Part shown: positions 28,605 to 37,775 of the stretch, one piece after another
Position numbering within the stretch: position 1 is the stretch's first letter
How the letters are laid out: every line of letters starts with the position of its first letter
Source of the DNA: VYFG01 sp022827325
Lineage (GTDB): Bacteria; Pseudomonadota; Gammaproteobacteria; Arenicellales; Poriferihabitantaceae
Direction: 5' to 3'
Length of the DNA stretch: 64,000 bases
NCBI GenBank assembly: GCA_022827325.1
Contig: JAJDTE010000007.1
Span: 23,084 to 87,083, forward strand
Translations under genes and position numbers: made by a program
Notes under the pieces: generated by a model
Told to the model about the DNA's origin: nothing
What the model saw: only the letters and a program-made list of their open reading frames with translations
Databases searched by the model: none

Positions 28605-29485
28605 TACCGGTTCTCCAGCGCCAGCGCGCGGGTGCGCCATTGCATCATCCTGCTGCCAACGACCCTGACGATGACGGATGTCCCCCAACCGACAAAGCCC
28701 AGGGTAACCATGCCGATCACCATCGGAATGGTCACATTGTTCATATAGGCATCGATGATCAGGTAGCCAAGACCGTAGTCACCGGAAACCATTTCCGCCG
28801 CCACCAGGGAAAACCAGGCAACCCCCACACTGATCTGCAGGCCGGTAAAGATGAACGGGAGCGCCCCGGGTATCACGACATGCAGGAATACATGATGGGG
28901 CTTGGACCCGAGGCAGCCTGCCGCGCGGAAATAGGATTCGTCTATGGAATCCACGCCCAGCAGCGTATTCAGCGTCGTGACATACAGCGAAGCAAGGGTG
29001 GCGAGAAAGATAACGGGTCCTTCAAAGCCCCGGAACATCAGGATGGCCAGGGGCACCCATGCGAGAATCGGTATGGGTCTCAGGGTTTCCAGGATGGGAA
29101 AGGTGTATTCCCGGAAGCGCCTCGACCAGCCCATCAGCAGGCCGAGCGGCACGCCCAGTCCCGTTGCAATGCAGAAGGCGAAGAAGATACGGCGGCAGCT
29201 TACATATACGTGCTGGTAAAACTCCTCGGTGAATATGGAAATGCCGAGAAACGGCTCCGGGGACAGCAGCTCCTTCAGCACCATGACCGGACCCGGCATC
29301 TTTTCGAACCGGGGCGCCTTCAATACTTCGCACAACAGCCACCAGACGACGAGCCAGAGCACGATGCCCAGTACGGCAAAATAGGGGGTGGAGGTTCTGA
29401 GATTGCGCCGCAGACGAACGACGAAAACCTGGAAACCGGTCGGAATCCGTCGGTGATCTACAGCTACTGTTTCAGTCTCAGCCAT
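28604..29485 (-). CDS. Nitrate/sulfonate-type ABC importer permease 2
   Basis: 293-aa membrane protein, SsuC/TauC/NrtB family: ETLRPIPILAWVPLAILMF and the coupling loop FRAAGCLGSKPHHVFLHVVIPGALPFI. Distinct from permease 1 in sequence. Ends with TAATG overlap into its ATPase. Lies 174 bases after the binding protein, with a hairpin in the gap. Confidence 0.92.
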
Positions 29486-29605
29486 TACAGTTCATCCGGT
29501 GACGGTTGCTTTCGACGTGTCGGCCCAAATTACAGATGGCCTGCTGGTTTGCGGGTCCACATACCAGCCGACCACCTGGTAAAGCAACGATCGAACCGAC
29601 AGTCA

Positions 29606-29637
29606 GGCGGGCAGGGGGTATTGTCCCGCCGCCCGCC
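29606..29637 (-). promoter_or_regulatory. GC-rich hairpin between binding-protein and permease genes
   Basis: GGCGGGC (29606-29612) pairs with GCCCGCC (29631-29637), with an inner GGG/CCC pairing. No T-run follows. Such hairpins after a binding-protein gene often protect its mRNA or attenuate downstream expression; that role is inferred. Confidence 0.4.
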
Positions 29638-29659
29638 CGATATGCCGGCGTGATTGTCG

Positions 29660-30787
29660 TCAGTTTGCCGTGATGACTCCCAGCGGGCTGCTCAGTCCCC
29701 GAGCCTCGAGTACTTCGCGGGCCATGGCATCGGTCACGCCGCCATCGCGGATGCTGGGCTCGGCCGCGGGTTTTTTCGGCAGGCTGTACAGAAACGCGGT
29801 TGCGTCATCAAGCAGGGACTGGACCCGGTCATTGACGATGAAATCCAGCTGCACCTTCACTTCTCCGCCACCCTGGTTGGCCGGCCATCCGCCGAACATG
29901 GCGTGCTTCAGCACCTCCCGGTCGATCTTCTCGGTCTGGGATTCCGCAAGGGCCGCCACTTCATCCGCGTTCGCGGGGTCGGCCATGAAGAGCTGGGCAT
30001 CGAGTTCGGCCTCAAGCCAGCCCCTGTGTACGTCCGGCCGCTGCGAGATCAGGTCGTTCAGCATCACCATGAATGCACCGTCCAGGGCATCGAAGTCCTC
30101 GCCGCTCGCGGCCCGGCGGGCGATCCCCGACATTACGATCTTGGACGCGGTGGGTTCCCAGATCGCGGCAGCATCAAGCTTGCCGGCACGAAAGTTCGTG
30201 GTGATGACCTCGATGTTCTGGTTCAGGTACCGTGCCGGTTCGATGCCGGCCTTCTGAAACGCCAGCCGTGCGAAACGGTCGGTGCAGGCGCCATGGGGCG
30301 CTGACGTGATCTTTCCGTCCATCCACTTGACCGCATCGGCGCCGCTTTCGAATTCAGGGGCATCGTTCCGGATCAGGAAGATGTTGCACTGCTGCTTGGA
30401 TGTGCCCAGGGCCGCCACGATGCGGATGTCGGTGCCGCCGCGTTCCTGTATGTTCCGGAAAGTGGAGGCAATGGCCGGCATGTCGCCCATATAGCCAATG
30501 TGCTGCTTTTCGCCGGTCATGGCGTTGACGATCACGGAACCCTGGAGTCCGATCTGGAATTCCGCGGTGGAGCCTTCCGGCAAATGCTTCTTCCACATCT
30601 GCTTGCCGTTGTTTACGACGCCGGACCAGGACTCCGTGTAGTATGGCTGATAACCAATGACAAGATCGACTGCTTCCCCGGGGGAACCGAAGTCGACATC
30701 TGCGTTGGCCGTTTGCGCAAACCCGAAAGCGATTGCGGTCGCAGCACAAACAGTTGTGGCGACACGGTGGAATTTTGTTTTCAACAT
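29660..30787 (-). CDS. ABC importer periplasmic substrate-binding protein (nitrate/sulfonate family)
   Basis: 375 aa with a clear signal peptide (residues 1-29, cleavage near ANA-DV) and a strong GAGGAG ribosome-binding site. The fold signs are VDLVIGYQPYYTES, GSVIVNAMTGEKQHIGYMGDMP, and NFRAGKLDAAAIWEPTASKIV, typical of SsuA/TauA/NrtA-like receptors. Ligand unknown. It lies 242 bases after the reductase gene, a gap long enough for its own AT-rich promoter. Clustered with the Rieske dioxygenase, so it probably captures that enzyme's substrate. Confidence 0.9.
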   Translation of the reverse strand: MLKTKFHRVATTVCAATAIAFGFAQTANADVDFGSPGEAVDLVIGYQPYYTESWSGVVNNGKQMWKKHLPEGSTAEFQIGLQGSVIVNAMTGEKQHIGYMGDMPAIASTFRNIQERGGTDIRIVAALGTSKQQCNIFLIRNDAPEFESGADAVKWMDGKITSAPHGACTDRFARLAFQKAGIEPARYLNQNIEVITTNFRAGKLDAAAIWEPTASKIVMSGIARRAASGEDFDALDGAFMVMLNDLISQRPDVHRGWLEAELDAQLFMADPANADEVAALAESQTEKIDREVLKHAMFGGWPANQGGGEVKVQLDFIVNDRVQSLLDDATAFLYSLPKKPAAEPSIRDGGVTDAMAREVLEARGLSSPLGVITAN

Positions 30788-31029
30788 GCTTTTCTCCTCT
30801 CAGCTGGTGTGATTTATGGACATTGTGGTCACCCGGACAACCCTGACCCATGACACTTGGAACGGAACCGGTGACCTTGCAATCTCAAACTATCCTGAGC
30901 AATTTGTAAAATCATTCAAGGTAATTAAGCGATTACCCCTGCCTATCATGCGATTTTGGAATTTCACGCCACTCCTGACGCACGGCAGGACGCGAGTCGG
31001 CGCCATCTCTCCATGACACAATGGCGGCG

Positions 31030-32085
31030 TCAGGAGAACTTGTCATAACGGATACTCCCGGGCGACAGCCCGGCTTCGACAATCAGGGAACGGATTGCGC
31101 TGTCCACCATGGGCGGCGGTCCGGCCAGGTAGGCCATCAGGTTTTCCGGCAGCCCTGCCTCCGCCCGCAAGGCGGAAATCGCCGCTTCATGCACGAAACC
31201 GGTGGCCCGGTTCAATTCCCCCGGCAGCGATCGCTCCATCACGGCGCCCTCGTCCTCATGGGAGAACACGACGGTCACGGACAGGCCATCCGGGTGTTCG
31301 GCTTGCAGCGCCCGCAGCCTGTCGGCGAAAAACAGGTCCCGGACCGTGCGAACGCCAAAGAACAGCCTGGCCCGGTGTTTTCGCAAATGGCCGGATTCGT
31401 GCGCATGGTCGAGTATGGACATCAGGCCGGCGATGCCGGAGCCACCGCCGACGAGAAACAGTTCGCGGGACTCATCCGGGTGGAACGTGGCCCGGCCCAG
31501 GGGACCAAAGGCGCGCACCCCCTCGATGGTGCCGTCCCTGGTGAAAGCCCACTCGGAAAACCCGCCGCCGGGCATTCGCTTGATCACGAATTCAAGCGAC
31601 TTCGTCTCTGCGGCGTAATTGACCATCGAGTAGGCGCGGAAACCCGGCAGGCCCGGCACTTCCAACACGAAAAACTGTCCGGCATGAAAGGAGACCGGCG
31701 TGGGGAAATCAGCCAGGAAGCACCGGATGTCCCTGGCCTCGTCGCTCCAGTCGCGGATGGTGACGACATGATGCCCGGGTGTAATGTCGTCATCGCGAAA
31801 TCCCTGTATCCCGCCGGGTATGCCGATCCTGCATCCTGACCTTGCGGTCGCCTGGCACATCAGGAAATCGCCGCGCTCCGGTTTCAGCCTGCCCCTGCCG
31901 GGCGCCTCTTCCCAGCCCTGTTCGATGTCACCTTCGCGCAACCTGCCCCAGCAGGTGCCGCAGGTGCCGGTTCCGCATTCATAGGGCAACGGAACGCCGG
32001 CGCGCAATCCGGCATACAGCAGTTTTTCTCCGGGCTCAGCCTTGAAATCGGCTGACTGCCTTTTGTTGCCTACCTCGATCAGCAC
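31030..32085 (-). CDS. Rieske dioxygenase reductase: plant-type [2Fe-2S] + FAD + NAD domains
   Basis: 351 aa. N-terminal plant-type ferredoxin with Cys37, Cys42, Cys45 and Cys77 (CGTGTCGTC...LMC). FAD site RAYSMVNY (about 166-173), NAD site LVGGGSGIAG (about 230) and C-terminal AGPPPMVDS. Transfers electrons from NAD(P)H to the Rieske ferredoxin encoded upstream. A plant-type ferredoxin reductase together with a separate Rieske ferredoxin matches class III (naphthalene-dioxygenase-like) electron chains. Confidence 0.92.
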   Translation of the reverse strand: MLIEVGNKRQSADFKAEPGEKLLYAGLRAGVPLPYECGTGTCGTCWGRLREGDIEQGWEEAPGRGRLKPERGDFLMCQATARSGCRIGIPGGIQGFRDDDITPGHHVVTIRDWSDEARDIRCFLADFPTPVSFHAGQFFVLEVPGLPGFRAYSMVNYAAETKSLEFVIKRMPGGGFSEWAFTRDGTIEGVRAFGPLGRATFHPDESRELFLVGGGSGIAGLMSILDHAHESGHLRKHRARLFFGVRTVRDLFFADRLRALQAEHPDGLSVTVVFSHEDEGAVMERSLPGELNRATGFVHEAAISALRAEAGLPENLMAYLAGPPPMVDSAIRSLIVEAGLSPGSIRYDKFS

Positions 32086-32141
32086 GACAGGGGCCGGAAT
32101 GCGTGGGGTCTACAATCCTGTGGTCAGGTGCCGGCAATCAC

Positions 32142-32495
32142 TCAAAAATCGTCGTCGTCGTCGTCGTCGAAATCGTATTCCAGCTCCTGGTCCAGAAACA
32201 CCATGACCTGTTCCCCTTCCTGCTTGACCTGGTACATCAGGAGCGGCTTTTCGGCGGGACCGCGGACTTCGCCGGTTTTCATGTCCCATTGCCAGAGATG
32301 CTTCGTGCAGGTCATGGTGCCGTTACTGCAGATCGCGGATTCGTGCAGGGGCTCTTCCATGTGCGGGCACATGGTCGGATAGGCACGGAAGCCGTCGCCG
32401 ACATTCGCGATGAGAATGTTGATGCCGTCGACTTCATACTTCTTGACGGTGTCCACCGCGACATCAGCCGCAACACAAACTGCTTTCCAGGTCAT
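32142..32495 (-). CDS. Rieske-type [2Fe-2S] ferredoxin with poly-Asp tail
   Basis: 117-aa soluble electron carrier. Cluster ligands are Cys43-Pro-His45 and Cys63-x2-His66 (CPHMEEPL and CTKHLWQW), the normal C-x-H-x17-C-x2-H spacing. The last nine residues are F-D7-F, encoded by a GAC/GTC trinucleotide run. Passes electrons from the reductase to the oxygenase. Confidence 0.93.
   Translation of the reverse strand: MTWKAVCVAADVAVDTVKKYEVDGINILIANVGDGFRAYPTMCPHMEEPLHESAICSNGTMTCTKHLWQWDMKTGEVRGPAEKPLLMYQVKQEGEQVMVFLDQELEYDFDDDDDDDF
32149..32169. repeat. Trinucleotide (TCG)7 microsatellite
   Basis: Seven perfect TCG triplets encoding the Asp run at the C-terminus of the Rieske ferredoxin; prone to length change in frame. 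Confidence 0.9.
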
Positions 32496-32534
32496 GGTCT
32501 TGTCCTTGGGCCGCGTGAATGGACAGCCGGCCCG

Positions 32535-33050
32535 TCAAATCGGGTAGTGTGACCCCTTGTCGAGGCGCCGGTTCAGCAGCCTGACCTCCCGTTCGGCGAA
32601 TTTCACCTGGCCGTCGCTGATCGAAAAACGATCGTTGTATCGGCCGACCAGGAAAAGGTGCGAACTTCCGGCATCCACATGGGAATTGATGCCGTCGAGA
32701 AGGGTCTGGTAGACCGCCAGGGAAGTCGTTGCGGTGGCGGATCTGCCGTCTTCCGCAACCTGCACGTCATAGACCGTGCAATGGCGCTTCAACGGGGAAT
32801 GGTCCGAGTTGTGCTTGGGCAGCATGTCCACCAGCGAGCGCATGTGTTCCCTGCCTCCATTGAGATAGGTCATGTCCGCACTGATCTCGGGACTGTACAC
32901 ACGGATGGCATATTCAAATTCGTCGTCGCAGGAATCCAGCCAGTCACCCCAGTTCTGGTCATCCTGGTTGAGGCAGGTCTTGTAGATCAGGGATTTGATT
33001 TGCTCGACGATTACGGTGTTGTTTGAAGTGTTGTTAGCTGACATGTTCAC
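32535..33050 (-). CDS. Ring-hydroxylating dioxygenase beta subunit
   Basis: 171 aa, the small structural subunit (SnoaL-like cone fold) of alpha3beta3 Rieske oxygenases. Typical parts are WGDWLDSCDDEFEYAIRVYSPE near residues 34-55 and the C-terminal KFAEREVRLLNRRLDKG. Lies between the alpha subunit and the Rieske ferredoxin. Presence of a beta subunit argues for a ring-hydroxylating type rather than an alpha-only demethylase. Confidence 0.92.
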   Translation of the reverse strand: MNMSANNTSNNTVIVEQIKSLIYKTCLNQDDQNWGDWLDSCDDEFEYAIRVYSPEISADMTYLNGGREHMRSLVDMLPKHNSDHSPLKRHCTVYDVQVAEDGRSATATTSLAVYQTLLDGINSHVDAGSSHLFLVGRYNDRFSISDGQVKFAEREVRLLNRRLDKGSHYPI

Positions 33051-33134
33051 AATCTAGAACTAAGATGATGAGCACCCATACACCGGCAGCGCCCTGGCGC
33101 CGCCGAATGCGATGGGTATGATTCGATAGCCGGA

Positions 33135-34409
33135 TCAGACGCTGGCTCTTTGGCCTTCAGATGCCGTATCCGGAATCTGGTATGCCTCGAACGCATGATC
33201 CGGGTTGCTGGGAGAACGATCCAGCCAGCGCCCCCATTCCTCATAGTAGTGACGCATGCCGTTTTCATCGTGGATGGTTTCGTTCTCATGGCGGGCATGC
33301 AGAATGTGGCGATTTTCCGCGGCGGGGTGCATGCAGGCGCCCTGTGCGGTCACAGCCAGCAGGTCTTCATGCAGATTCCGGCCGAAGGGACCCCAGATAC
33401 TGTTGTGATGCGAGACACGCGTTTGCCTTTCTTCCGGGGTATCGCTGGCAAGGCCCAGCCCGCGGAATTCGATCAGCACCCTGTCCGGGCCCAGTGGGGT
33501 CATCAGGTCGCACCGCAGGGCGGAGCCGCGCAGGTTGAAATTGACCCCGGGGAACATGTCGACCATGTACCAGTGGTTGGGGGGCAGGTGCGGGAAGGAC
33601 AATGTTTCACGGGAGTGGAAGCCCTGGTACTTGTCATACTGGACCTCGAAGCTGCCGACGTTGATATGGCCGTTGCTGAAGCCCGAGTTCTTGCGCGCGA
33701 AGTACGCGTCGTTGAAGCCCGTGATGCGGTTATGGTAGTGCAGGAAGTCGTGATAGAACTCGCAATTGGTGTCATGCCACAACTTGTAATTGCACGGGAT
33801 GATGGCCTTGTGATAATGGAAAATCTCCAGTGGTTCCTCGTCCAGCGAGGAACGCAGGCAATCCAGTGAACCCGCAGCCCAGTCCTCGACGGTCATCGGG
33901 TTGTTGTCATCCAGATTCACCCAGACGAATCCGCCGAAGTAGACTTCGGTCCTCAGTTCCCTGAGACCCACGTCCTCCTTTTTCAGGCGGTCCTGGTAAC
34001 CTTCCTCCTGCCGCGAGATGTAGGTGCACCGTCCCTTCATGTCGAACTGCCAGGCGTGGAACATGCAGGTCATGTGCCTCGGCGTGCCGGAAGGGCTTCC
34101 CTCGCGGAAACTGCCGGAGGGGCGACGCTCGATCATGTTGCCGCGATGCGGACACACATTGAGGAAAGAACGTACCTTCATGTCCTTGCCGCGGACCACG
34201 ATCACGGGCTCGCGGGCAACGGTCACGGTCCGGAAATCATAGGCGTTCTTCAACTCTGACTCGTGGCATACGGGAATCCAGGACTTCTTCCAGATCTTGT
34301 CGAGCTCTTCCTCGAAAATTGCCTGGTCGGTATAGATGCGGCTGTCAACCCACTCACCCTTGGAAAGTTTGGGTGGTGCGGTCCATTGTGCGTGGTTTCT
34401 TGAAGACAT
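33135..34409 (-). CDS. Rieske non-heme iron oxygenase alpha subunit
   Basis: 424 aa from ATG 34409; 36 further codons upstream show no similarity. Rieske ligands Cys86-x-His88 (CPHRGN) and Cys115-x2-His118 (CMFHAW); the spacer is 26 residues, about ten more than usual, with a Ser/Gly-rich insert. The mononuclear iron segment is WHDTNCEFYHDFLHYHN: Glu217 at the place of the usual bridging Asp, His220, then His at +4 and +6 rather than the canonical +5. Substrate unknown; the cluster suggests an imported compound. Confidence 0.9.
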   Translation of the reverse strand: MSSRNHAQWTAPPKLSKGEWVDSRIYTDQAIFEEELDKIWKKSWIPVCHESELKNAYDFRTVTVAREPVIVVRGKDMKVRSFLNVCPHRGNMIERRPSGSFREGSPSGTPRHMTCMFHAWQFDMKGRCTYISRQEEGYQDRLKKEDVGLRELRTEVYFGGFVWVNLDDNNPMTVEDWAAGSLDCLRSSLDEEPLEIFHYHKAIIPCNYKLWHDTNCEFYHDFLHYHNRITGFNDAYFARKNSGFSNGHINVGSFEVQYDKYQGFHSRETLSFPHLPPNHWYMVDMFPGVNFNLRGSALRCDLMTPLGPDRVLIEFRGLGLASDTPEERQTRVSHHNSIWGPFGRNLHEDLLAVTAQGACMHPAAENRHILHARHENETIHDENGMRHYYEEWGRWLDRSPSNPDHAFEAYQIPDTASEGQRASV

Positions 34410-34479
34410 GGCAAATTGGCTTGTGTGCGTTGTGAATTTGATGGTTTTGCATGCAGGCAGGCAGCCGGGATCTGTCCGG

Positions 34480-35424
34480 TCAGTCGAGCTTGGATTCCCA
34501 GTTGACCTCTTCCGCAAATTTCCTCAGTTCTTCGGGTTTCATGTAGATCGTGTGTTCCGGTCCCGGGTAGACGCGGGATTTCACTTCGTCACGATACCGG
34601 ATAAACACGTCTTCCATGATCGGGATCAGGTCCGTGTAGATCTTGGAGTGCCTCGGCACATGCTCCTCGTACAGGTTGAACAGGTCCGAGGTGATGATAT
34701 GCACGCCATCGGCCTTGTTGCCCGCACCCAAGCTGATCACCGGCACGGGCAGCGTCTCGGTCAGGTACTGGCAGACTTCCTCGCTGGTTACTTCACACAG
34801 GATGGAGAAGCACCCCGCATCCACCATCGCCCAGGCGTCATCCACCAGTTCCTTGGCCCGGTCGGCGGTTTTCCCCTGGGCGAAGAAGCCGCCCAGCTGC
34901 GGCATGCGCATCGGGGTAATGCCGATATGGCCCTGAACCGGAATCCCGGCCTTGACGATGGCCTCTATGTTTCTTGCGTGATGCTGGTTGCCTTCGCATT
35001 TCATGACCTCGGCACTGGCCTCGTGCACGAACCGGCCGGCATTCTCCACTGCCTGGTCCGGGGAGACATGAAAGCTCCAGTAGGGCATGTCCACCATGCG
35101 AAGACCATACTGGCTGCCCCGGTCGATGGCCTTGGCCATCATCATGACTTCATCAAAGGTAACCGTCACAGTGGACTTGTGTCCGAAGAGAATCATGCCG
35201 CCGGTGTCGGATACACAGAGGATATCGATACCAAGACGGTCGGCGATGACAGCACTCCGATAGTCATAGATGGCCATCTGGACGATCTGTTCGCCCTCCC
35301 GCATCTTCCTGTTCAGCTGGTTGATGGTGATTTTCTTGCGCTTAGCGGACTCCGCCATTGTTTGCTCCACGATAGGTTGTTCGATGTGTAATGGTTGCCC
35401 GGCATGGTCTACCGATGCACTCAT
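34480..35424 (-). CDS. PanB-like ketopantoate hydroxymethyltransferase homologue
   Basis: About 314 aa from ATG 35424 (ATG 35358, with a GTGGAG site, is an alternative; authentic PanB is about 264 aa). TIM-barrel family with the Mg and substrate residues kept: VSDTGGMI, VDMPYWSF, MKCEGN and LCEVTSEE correspond to PanB VGDS, ADMPF, KLEGG and ECVP. PanB transfers a C1 unit from 5,10-methylene-THF to 2-oxoisovalerate. The extended N-terminus, altered motifs and position in a dioxygenase cluster, without panC, point to a catabolic paralogue acting on another oxoacid. Confidence 0.8.
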   Translation of the reverse strand: MSASVDHAGQPLHIEQPIVEQTMAESAKRKKITINQLNRKMREGEQIVQMAIYDYRSAVIADRLGIDILCVSDTGGMILFGHKSTVTVTFDEVMMMAKAIDRGSQYGLRMVDMPYWSFHVSPDQAVENAGRFVHEASAEVMKCEGNQHHARNIEAIVKAGIPVQGHIGITPMRMPQLGGFFAQGKTADRAKELVDDAWAMVDAGCFSILCEVTSEEVCQYLTETLPVPVISLGAGNKADGVHIITSDLFNLYEEHVPRHSKIYTDLIPIMEDVFIRYRDEVKSRVYPGPEHTIYMKPEELRKFAEEVNWESKLD

Positions 35425-35532
35425 ACTATGGCTACGTGGCAATTCCGTCAAAGAGGTGTTTTCTATGATTCAATAGCCGAAACCTAAACAATCGCGGGCC
35501 GCCGATAGCCCCAGGCAGCGCCGAGAACGAGG

Positions 35533-36534
35533 CTACCAACCACCCCGCGCAATCCGCTTGTCAGGATCGAAAAGCGGCCGGTTCCGTACAATGCGCACGG
35601 GTTCGATCCCAAGGACGCCGGCACCGAACCGTGTTGCCGGCGGATCAGAAGCGAGCACCAGGCCCATTCCGACTGTCCCGCCGTATACAACGCTGGGGGA
35701 AGCCGAAGTAACCAGGATCTGCCCGGAAGCCGGGGAAGCGACGGCTTGCGGCGCCGAATACGGCGAATCGAGCGCCAGCCGGTCGCTGTGGAAGAATACC
35801 CGGCGATAGCGGCGCCGGACCGGCAGTTCCGCATCGAACCGCCCGAGTCCGAGCTCATGGCTGTTGCAGCCAAGCCGGCAGTCGTTGCAGAAAAGCAGAT
35901 AGCCTGCCTCGGTCCGGAGAATATCCGCCGCATCCAGTCCCGCGGGCCGGATTTTGCCGGCGAGCGCGGTGTACAACGCATCCGCTTCGGCGTCGCCGGT
36001 GACCACGATTTCAAACCCCCTCTCCCCGGTATACCCGAGACGGCCGATCCGGCACGCTACTCCGGCCAGGGAAATCTCCCTGTGGCGGAAGTAAGGCAGC
36101 CGTCCCAGGTCGGTGGTGTCGCCAAACTCACCCAGGGACCGGAGGGCCGTCGGCCCCTGTACGGAGAAAACGAAGGTCTCGCACGACCGGTCCATCACGC
36201 CTGTCGATGCGGAGGCCATGGAGACGGCACGTTCAATATCGGCCCGGAGGCCGGAATAGACCTCATAGCTGTCGGATTCCATGCACCAGACCGTCACATC
36301 CGAGCGCACGGCCCGCGTCCCGTCGACGCAAACGCCGTAGCGAATCTCCCCCGGCTGCATGCCCGTGACAGGGCGGGACTGGAGCCCCTCGATGCATTCA
36401 CGGCTGCCCGGACCGGAAATCCTGGCACATGACATGAACGAGAAATCGAACAGCACGCAGCCGGAACGGCATGCGCCCGCCTCTTCCAACACGTTGCCGA
36501 AGTCCCGGACGCCAAAATCAGAAAGACCGGCCAT
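35533..36534 (-). CDS. GcvT/aminomethyltransferase-like folate-dependent protein
   Basis: 333 aa, first gene of the cluster. N-terminal GCVLFDFSFMSCARISGPG parallels the GcvT start region, RLGYTGERGFEIVV is the folate-domain signature, and ADILRTEAGYLLFCNDC corresponds to the GcvT RxExG segment. Family members move methyl or aminomethyl groups to THF. No gcvH or gcvP is nearby, so it is not the glycine cleavage protein. With the PanB-like enzyme it suggests folate C1 handling linked to the dioxygenase. Confidence 0.78.
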   Translation of the reverse strand: MAGLSDFGVRDFGNVLEEAGACRSGCVLFDFSFMSCARISGPGSRECIEGLQSRPVTGMQPGEIRYGVCVDGTRAVRSDVTVWCMESDSYEVYSGLRADIERAVSMASASTGVMDRSCETFVFSVQGPTALRSLGEFGDTTDLGRLPYFRHREISLAGVACRIGRLGYTGERGFEIVVTGDAEADALYTALAGKIRPAGLDAADILRTEAGYLLFCNDCRLGCNSHELGLGRFDAELPVRRRYRRVFFHSDRLALDSPYSAPQAVASPASGQILVTSASPSVVYGGTVGMGLVLASDPPATRFGAGVLGIEPVRIVRNRPLFDPDKRIARGGW

Positions 36535-36586
36535 GCTGCGTTACCGATGGGAAACTGCCCGGACCAGCCTGCCCCAGGGGCTTGCT

Positions 36587-36615
36587 GATAGTTTAGAATT
36601 ATCAAAAATTATAAT
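36587..36615. promoter_or_regulatory. LysR-type operator and divergent promoter region
   Basis: The 121-base divergent gap is AT-rich. It contains the perfect inverted repeat GATA-N9-TATC (36587-36603), a typical LysR-type site, and a TATAAT at 36610-36615 on the plus strand. A GATAGTTT half-site also occurs on the minus strand in the gap before the binding-protein gene. Confidence 0.5.
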
Positions 36616-36655
36616 ATCCACAAAATCGCGATCAAAGCACAAGGGGCGGGAGACA

Positions 36656-37570
36656 ATGTATCTACGTCAATTTCAATATCTTGTCGCTCTGGAACAGGAG
36701 GGGCATTTCGGTCGTGCCGCGGAAAAGTGTCACGTGTCCCAACCGAGCCTGTCAAGCTCCCTCAAGAGCCTGGAAGAAGAACTCGGATTTCCGATCATCC
36801 TCCGGCAGCAGAAGTTCCAGGGATTCACCCAGGAAGGCCATGTCGTCATCAACTGGGCCAAGCGGCTGCTGGCGGATCGTTCGGCGATGCTGGACGAACT
36901 GGCGGTGATGAGGGACAACCTGAACGGCCAGCTCCGTATCGGGGCGAGTCCCATGAGTTCCCCGCTGTTTCCGGCGGTCAGCCAGATGGTGCAGCGCCGG
37001 TACCCTTTCGTACAACTCGATATCCAGTTCATGGGCCTGGACCAGCTGGTGCTCATGCTGGGCAACTTCGAACTGGATGTGGGCTTCACGGATCTTGACG
37101 ATCCGCAACTCGAGAAATTCATCACCCTGCCATTGTACGAGGAGCCGCTCTATCTGCTGCTGCCGGAAAACGACTGGCTGGATGATGCGCCCACCAGCAC
37201 CTGGAAAGAAGCGGCCACCCTGCCGTTGTCGCTCCTGTCCGACTCCACCCGGGAACGCCAGATCATGAATGCGGCTTTCGCCCAGGTGGGGTGCAATCCC
37301 ACTCCGAAGCTTGAATCGAACTCCATCTTCCAGCTGGCCTTCCACGTGATGGCAGGTGACCTTGCCACCATCGTGCCCAAGCGATTCGCACAGCTGCCGC
37401 ATACCCGGCAAAAAGTGCTCGAATCGCCAAGCATCACCCAGTCCATGGGGCTGGTCTGGGTGCCGGGTGATCCGGTATTTCCAATGACCAAGGCCATCGA
37501 ATCCCTGATGCGCCAGGCCCTGGCGAACGGGCTGCTGGAAGAATCCTCCTTCCTGGAATCCGGGAAATGA
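36656..37570 (+). CDS. LysR-family transcriptional regulator
   Basis: 304 aa from ATG 36656 with an AGGGGCGGGAG ribosome-binding site. N-terminal HTH: FQYLVALEQEGHFGRAAEKCHVSQPSLSSSLKSLEEELG; C-terminal periplasmic-binding-like effector domain from about residue 90. Divergent from the GcvT-like gene and so the probable regulator of the 14-kb minus-strand cluster. Effector unknown. Confidence 0.93.
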   Translation: MYLRQFQYLVALEQEGHFGRAAEKCHVSQPSLSSSLKSLEEELGFPIILRQQKFQGFTQEGHVVINWAKRLLADRSAMLDELAVMRDNLNGQLRIGASPMSSPLFPAVSQMVQRRYPFVQLDIQFMGLDQLVLMLGNFELDVGFTDLDDPQLEKFITLPLYEEPLYLLLPENDWLDDAPTSTWKEAATLPLSLLSDSTRERQIMNAAFAQVGCNPTPKLESNSIFQLAFHVMAGDLATIVPKRFAQLPHTRQKVLESPSITQSMGLVWVPGDPVFPMTKAIESLMRQALANGLLEESSFLESGK

Positions 37571-37775
37571 TTGCGGCCGGGCCGCGTTCCTGCCTGCCAG
37601 GGAAGCCGTTTCGTCCGCAAGCGGGTACGGCAGTTTCCTGAAGTCCAATCGAAAGACTTTCTTCAGGTCGGGAAGCGTCGGTTTTTTCTCCCGCCACTGT
37701 GCGATTTCCGGTCTAGCGCATTGAATCGGGGAGGCAACAGTGCATAATCGGCCCCCCGCATAGCCCGGTCCGTCC

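Noticed and set aside
34480..35424. Calling this gene simply panB for pantothenate synthesis
   Set aside because: Catalytic motifs are altered, the N-terminus is longer and no panC or panD is near; kept as PanB-like.
35533..36534. Calling this gene gcvT of the glycine cleavage system
   Set aside because: No gcvH or gcvP neighbours and only moderate motif agreement; kept as GcvT-like.
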